Source: Lentzea sp. NBRC 102530
GTDB lineage: Bacteria > Actinomycetota > Actinomycetes > Mycobacteriales > Pseudonocardiaceae
DNA length: 64,000 nucleotides
NCBI RefSeq assembly: GCF_030269365.1
Contig: NZ_BSTF01000006.1
Coordinates: 124,001 to 188,000 of the forward strand
Reading direction: 5' to 3'
The notes beneath the pieces are model-generated. The model saw nothing but the letters and a program-made list of their open reading frames with translations. It was not told where the DNA came from and ran no database searches. A program made the position numbers and the translations under genes. Each line of letters begins with the position of its first letter. Positions within the stretch are counted from its first letter, which is position 1. Below are positions 60,856-64,000 of this stretch, one piece after another.

Positions 60856-61316
60856 GCGTCCTCACCACATGGCAGCGCGGGCAGCACCAGGTCGTCCAGT
60901 GCGATGGGTGGGAACACCGTGACGGTCTGGCGGTCGAGGTGTGCCGTCAGGAGTACCCGGTCGCCGCAGCTCACGCCTGCCGCGCGGCGAGCGTCTGCTG
61001 GCAGCCGGAGATAGCCCTGCTTGGTGGGTTGGAGGACGCCGTGCGGGTCGGCGGTGACGACTAGCAGGCCGTCGTGCTCGCGGATGTTCAGCCGGGTGCC
61101 CGCGTTCCAGTCCAGCGCGGCCGTGATGTGGCGGTCGGCAAGTCGGCCGCGGTGGTCGACGGCGGCCATCCGGTACTGGACGTTCGTCAGCCGTGGTGGC
61201 CGGGACGCGGGGACGGCGATCAGGGGGAGTGGCTGGCCGATGGCGCGGGCGGATGCGTCGGACGCCTTTTCCGGCGTCGTGTCCGGGACGATCGGGCGGA
61301 TGTAGGAAATCGTCAT
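60852..61316 (-). CDS. AbrB/SpoVT-like protein coupled to the integrase
   Basis: A protein of 154 residues. After MTISYIRPIVPDTTPEKASD and a linker, VDHRGRLADRHITAALDW resembles the swapped-hairpin AbrB strand, and a second unit GYLRLPADARRAAGVSCGDR plus VLLTAHLDRQTVTVFPP is a clear AbrB/SpoVT domain. It may control the integrase or act as an antitoxin-like DNA binder. The stop overlaps the integrase start. A decayed relative lies at 20569-20968. Confidence 0.7.
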   Translation of the reverse strand: MTISYIRPIVPDTTPEKASDASARAIGQPLPLIAVPASRPPRLTNVQYRMAAVDHRGRLADRHITAALDWNAGTRLNIREHDGLLVVTADPHGVLQPTKQGYLRLPADARRAAGVSCGDRVLLTAHLDRQTVTVFPPIALDDLVLPALPCGEDA

Positions 61317-61351
61317 CGAACGCCACCTGCACGTGGCACGGAAACGCAAAA

Positions 61352-61379
61352 CAGGTGCTCAAGTGGACTTGAGCACCTG
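61352..61379. other. Perfect 13-bp hairpin upstream of AbrB-like gene
   Basis: CAGGTGCTCAAGT and its exact complement are separated by two bases. It lies 36 bases upstream of the AbrB-like start. It could be an operator for the AbrB-like protein or an arm-type site of the integrase. Confidence 0.5.
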
Positions 61380-61389
61380 CCACGTAGAC

Positions 61390-61405
61390 GTCGCAAATTT
61401 GCGAC
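61390..61405. other. 16-bp perfect palindrome
   Basis: GTCGCAAATTTGCGAC is fully self-complementary and less GC-rich than the surroundings. It stands between the hairpin and the tRNA-end-like sequence, where a recombination core or regulator site would be expected. Confidence 0.5.
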
Positions 61406-61409
61406 ATTC

Positions 61410-61446
61410 TGGTGTCCGAGGGGGGGGGACTTGAGTTCCCATGCGT
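61410..61446 (-). other. Possible attachment site, tRNA-3'-end-like
   Basis: On the minus strand CTCAAGTCCCC, a run of nine C, then CTCGGACACCA reads like the T-loop, acceptor stem and CCA end of a tRNA, but the rest of a tRNA is missing and the T arm is imperfect. Integrases of actinomycete elements usually use tRNA 3' ends, and this sits just outside the AbrB-integrase pair. No second copy was found in the window. Confidence 0.35.
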
Positions 61447-61739
61447 AGCAAGCTTGCGCAGTTTGTGTGGTCATGCGCTATTGGATAGCTCGAACCTAGT
61501 ATAGAGGGCAAGTCGATGTGATTCAATCTTTCGCCGCCGAATTCTATCAACTGGGTCAGGAAATTTCGCGGTGACGTGTTGGATCGCCCGCTGATCTCGG
61601 AGTCAGACCCATCTGCGGCAAACGCTACGCGAGTACGAGCAGCACTACGAGCGCGGAGCATGACGATCACTCGCTGGTGCCGCACCACAAGTATCGTCAT
61701 GCTCCTTGACCTGCGTGGACGTAATTCTCGGCACCCACA
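61447..61739. other. Stretch without a supported gene
   Basis: Nearly 300 bases, with a less GC-rich part near 61450-61560 that includes the palindrome GCAAGCTTGC. No frame has a ribosome site or domain. Confidence 0.45.
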
Positions 61740-62257
61740 GGGTCTTCCGCTTCCGAGCTGGTGGCCGGACACGCGCAGACTGGCGACTACCGAGAGCATG
61801 TCGTGCAGCAGCGGTCGAGCTGGTGCCGCGTCGGGCGCGTCACGAGATCCGGCCGTCCGGCCGGAAGTGGAAGCGCTGGGCCGGCCTCGTATCCGCTTCG
61901 CGGACGTGGTCTCCGTCGGCGTCGTTCTCTTCTTGCAACACCGTTCATCGGAGTTCCCGCATGACCACGTCCGAGCCACTGACCACCGACTCCGAATCCA
62001 GGCGCGCGTGCGCCGTCTGCCCCCACCCGTGAGAGGAACACGACCCCCTCGGTGTGCGGTACTGCGCCGCTACCGCGGCCACCGCGTTGTCCCGGGGATG
62101 TATCTGCTCATGACGGCCACCGGCGTGTTCACCACCGAGCGGCTCACCCTGCGCCCGTGGCGGATCGAGGACGCACCCGCGGCGCTGGAGGTCTACGGCC
62201 ACGCCGAGGTGACCCGCTGGCTGAGCCCGGAGATGGACCAGGTCCGGGACCACGCGG
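61740..62257 (+). repeat. Paralogous segment, copy B (decayed RGCVC-GNAT)
   Basis: This is the damaged counterpart of 29430-29960. The RGCVC frame starts at 61961 and stops after 23 codons because TGG (Trp in CPHPW) became TGA. The acetyltransferase fragment runs from 62110 (TERLTLRPWRIEDAPAALEV) to codon 49 and breaks at about 62257, where DNA of an AI-2E permease on the opposite strand begins. Confidence 0.75.
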
Positions 62258-63046
62258 CGAAGATCGGGACGAACGCGCCGATGAACACCAGCGCTGCCAA
62301 CGGAACCGCCAGTGGCACGCCGAGCACGGCCAGCCCGATGCCGATGCCGAGCGCGTCCACCACGGCGACCGCCCCGGTCGCGCGGACGTAGCTGACCAGA
62401 GCGGCCAGACCGCGCCTGCCCGCGACGTCGACCCTGCGCCGGGGGACGGCGGGGACGACGCGGATGAGGAACTGCCAGATCCTCGGCCCGTCGTAGAGGA
62501 AGAACGCGAGTGCGAACAGCACGAGCAGCATCTCGACGAGGGTCTCCCCGACCGTCGGGGCCGTGGTGAGCGCGCCCGAGGTGATACCTGACTGGTCGTC
62601 CTGCAGGGTTTTCACGGCCCGGTCGGCGAACTCGCTCAACTGGTTCTCGCTGAGGTGCAGGGGACCGCTGACGAGCCAGCCGGACACGACGTCGACGCTG
62701 CGGACGAGCTGCGCCGCGAGGTCCGGTACACCGTTGACGAACGTCGTCACGACGAACGTGAGCAGCCCGCCGAGCACGACAAGTCCGGCCACGACCACCG
62801 CCAGGGTCGCGAGACCGCGGGGAATCCGTTTCGACATGAGGAAACCGACCGCCGGTGCGAGCAACGCTGCCAGCAGCAACGCGATCGCGAGCGGCACGAC
62901 CAGCGACGCCAGCCCGCCGAGGATGACGCCGATGACGTAGAGCGAGCCACCACGACCAGGAAGCGCCAGCCCAGTGCCGCGCCGGTGCGCAGCACCGGGG
63001 GAATCGCGGTTCGGGTGGGCGACGGGTGCTCGCGCTCGATGCTGAC
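62258..63046 (-). pseudogene. AI-2E family permease, truncated copy
   Basis: This is a close copy of the first two thirds of the permease at 45706-46866 (GWLVSGPLHLSENQLSEFAD, LLYDG-like FFLYDGPRIWQFLIRVVPAV). It ends at AALVFIGAFVPIF, where it is cut by the acetyltransferase fragment. The start codon is GTC where the intact copy has GTG, and one base is missing near 62947, shifting the frame after FLVVVA. It cannot be functional. Confidence 0.8.
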
Positions 63047-63257
63047 GACGGCTGTACCTCCGGTGTCGGTCGCCGACGCCGGGGTCTGGGGTCATCGGTG
63101 AGGACGTCGGTGTGCCCGCACGCCTCGGTACGGAATTCCCCTGCGATCTGAGCCACAAACCCGGACGGGCGGTGGCGAAGTCGGTGGTTGGGGTCCGCCG
63201 CCGGGGGCATCCGGGGTCTACGTCCCACTTGAGATTCAGGTGGGGGGAGAGGACGAC

Positions 63258-63434
63258 ATGGGCACCGACGACAAGTTCGACGCCAAGGCCGACCAGGTCA
63301 AGGGCAAGGTCGAGGAAGGCGTGGGAGACGCGACCGACGACCAGGGCCTGGAGAACGAGGGCAAGGCGGACCAGGCGAAGGGCAACCTGAAGGAGTCGGC
63401 CGAGAAGGTCAAGGACATCTTCAAGAAGAGCTGA
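63258..63434 (+). CDS. CsbD-family stress protein
   Basis: A small hydrophilic protein of 58 residues: MGTDDKFDAKADQVKGKVEE and NEGKADQAKGNLKESAEKVK. It matches the CsbD family, general-stress proteins under sigma-B-type control in many bacteria. The K-A-D-Q-x-K-G unit occurs twice. The ATG follows GGGGAGAGGACG. A hairpin follows at 63456. Codon usage fits its neighbours and the gene is intact in a region of decayed DNA. Confidence 0.88.
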   Translation: MGTDDKFDAKADQVKGKVEEGVGDATDDQGLENEGKADQAKGNLKESAEKVKDIFKKS

Positions 63435-63455
63435 CCGGTTCCTGTCGCTCCACGG

Positions 63456-63481
63456 GAGCGTGCATCCCCCGGCGCACGCTC
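63456..63481. terminator. Hairpin terminator after CsbD gene
   Basis: GAGCGTGC and GCACGCTC form an 8-bp stem with a 10-base loop, between the convergent CsbD and membrane-protein genes. Confidence 0.6.
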
Positions 63482-63493
63482 TCTCCAGGGCCG

Positions 63494-64000
63494 TCAGCCG
63501 AGCACATCGGCACCGGTCAGTCCTGCCACCAGCACCACCGCGCCCACGACGACGGCGAACACTTCGACCGCCACGAGCCGCTTCCCGGCCCAGCGGGCGA
63601 ATCCGATGTTCACCAGGACGTGCGCGGACGCGGTCACCGCCACCCACCACAGCCCGGCGCTCAGCAGCAGGGTCGCCCCGAGGTGGAACGAGATCGCCGT
63701 GACGCCGCGCACCGCGCTGTGGAGCGGATGCGTGCTGACGAACCCACCCTGTGCTTTGAGCTGTTCAGCCGCCTGCCGGCCGACGGGCCAGCTGAACTTC
63801 GGCAGCTCGGTGGCGGCGGTGAAGACGAGCTGGGCCAGCGCCCAGCCGAACCCTGCCCAGAGCGCCGACTCCACACCGCTGACGGCGACCAGGACCACAG
63901 CGAGCCGGACCACCTCGTCGGTGGCGCCGGACACCAGCGCGATGATGGTCTCGCGCCGTCGGAGGGCGTGCAGCCTCCCGGCGGAACCCAGCACCGGCAG
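63494..64000 (-). CDS. Multi-helix membrane protein, 5' end cut by window
   Basis: At least 166 residues with four or five hydrophobic helices: VVRLAVVLVAVSGVESALWA, FGWALAQLVFTAATELP, FHLGATLLLSAGLWWVAVTA and AVEVFAVVVGAVVLVAGLTG. A GTG at 63994 could start it, but the frame is open to the window edge and the first residues (GSAGRLHALRRRETIIALVS) look like a cytoplasmic loop inside a longer protein. The spacing resembles YhfC-like putative membrane peptidases; this is a weak match and I assign no function. Confidence 0.55.
   Translation of the reverse strand: MPVLGSAGRLHALRRRETIIALVSGATDEVVRLAVVLVAVSGVESALWAGFGWALAQLVFTAATELPKFSWPVGRQAAEQLKAQGGFVSTHPLHSAVRGVTAISFHLGATLLLSAGLWWVAVTASAHVLVNIGFARWAGKRLVAVEVFAVVVGAVVLVAGLTGADVLG

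Noticed and set aside
1..64000. CRISPR arrays, intact tRNA or rRNA genes, complete insertion sequences
   Set aside because: I found no regularly spaced direct repeats, no full cloverleaf and no transposase with terminal repeats; only a transposase core fragment and a tRNA-end-like stretch are present.

Overview
The window is high-GC DNA (about 70% G+C by eye) with tightly packed genes, many 4-base ATGA/GTGA overlaps and frequent GTG and TTG starts. Gene content points to an actinomycete of the order Pseudonocardiales (Lentzea, Saccharothrix or Amycolatopsis-like): DUF6292, DUF5994, DUF6307, RGCVC and MEDS proteins and a DosR-regulon-like gene set. The genus is an inference. I see no intact tRNA, no rRNA and no CRISPR array.

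Region 1, about 1-20.5 kb, is a hypoxia/dormancy-type island. It holds an NDP-forming acyl-CoA synthetase, CBS and CBS-BON proteins, two P-type cation ATPases, polyphosphate kinase 2, an Rv1733c-like membrane protein, a tandem universal stress protein, a DoxX-like protein, two flavodoxins, GAPDH, PEP synthase, an Acg-type nitroreductase, a PLDc_N-like mini membrane protein and a zinc alcohol dehydrogenase. Six promoter regions carry paired DosR-like half-palindromes (GGGAC-N4-GTCCC) that are always 23 bp apart. One box is perfect, three match 9 of 10 positions and the rest are weaker. No DosR/DosS pair lies in the window, so the regulator would be encoded elsewhere.

Region 2, about 20.5-36.5 kb, mixes intact and decayed accessory genes. 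It has a DinB protein, a shrunken acr3 relic, a second alcohol dehydrogenase, broken DUF5335, STAS and ANTAR genes beside an intact anti-sigma-type ATPase and a MEDS/ATPase protein, two cold-shock genes' worth of small-protein operons, an RGCVC-acetyltransferase pair, a DUF5994-DUF6307-transglutaminase operon, a GAF protein with a mini sigma-region-4 protein, and an ATP-grasp protein with no normal start codon.

Region 3, about 36.9-48.9 kb, begins with a four-gene catabolic operon (two alpha/beta hydrolases, an FAD monooxygenase and an amidohydrolase) divergent from a TetR regulator, with a likely TetR operator between them. Gene debris follows (TetR, ptsI, transporter, transposase and transglutaminase ends). 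Then come a cold-shock protein, a fatty-acid desaturase, an AI-2E permease, a second DUF5994-DUF6307 pair with the same conserved leader as the first, and an HPF-like protein.

Region 4, about 48.9-59.5 kb, is an arsenic-resistance island. Intact parts are an ArsR-ArsN1 fusion, two FAD oxidoreductases, an MFS transporter, ArsC, two ArsR and Acr3. They are interspersed with broken duplicates (a second flavoprotein, a TauE/SafE exporter, two further arsC, an ArsR-ArsC fusion and arsM), several of which lost internal segments in frame.

Region 5, about 59.5-64 kb, looks like the worn edge of an integrated element. It has a tyrosine integrase frameshifted just before its catalytic tyrosine, a translationally coupled AbrB-like protein, strong palindromes and a tRNA-3'-end-like sequence. 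Next is a chimeric decayed duplicate that joins an RGCVC-acetyltransferase fragment to an AI-2E fragment. A CsbD stress protein and a partial membrane protein end the window.
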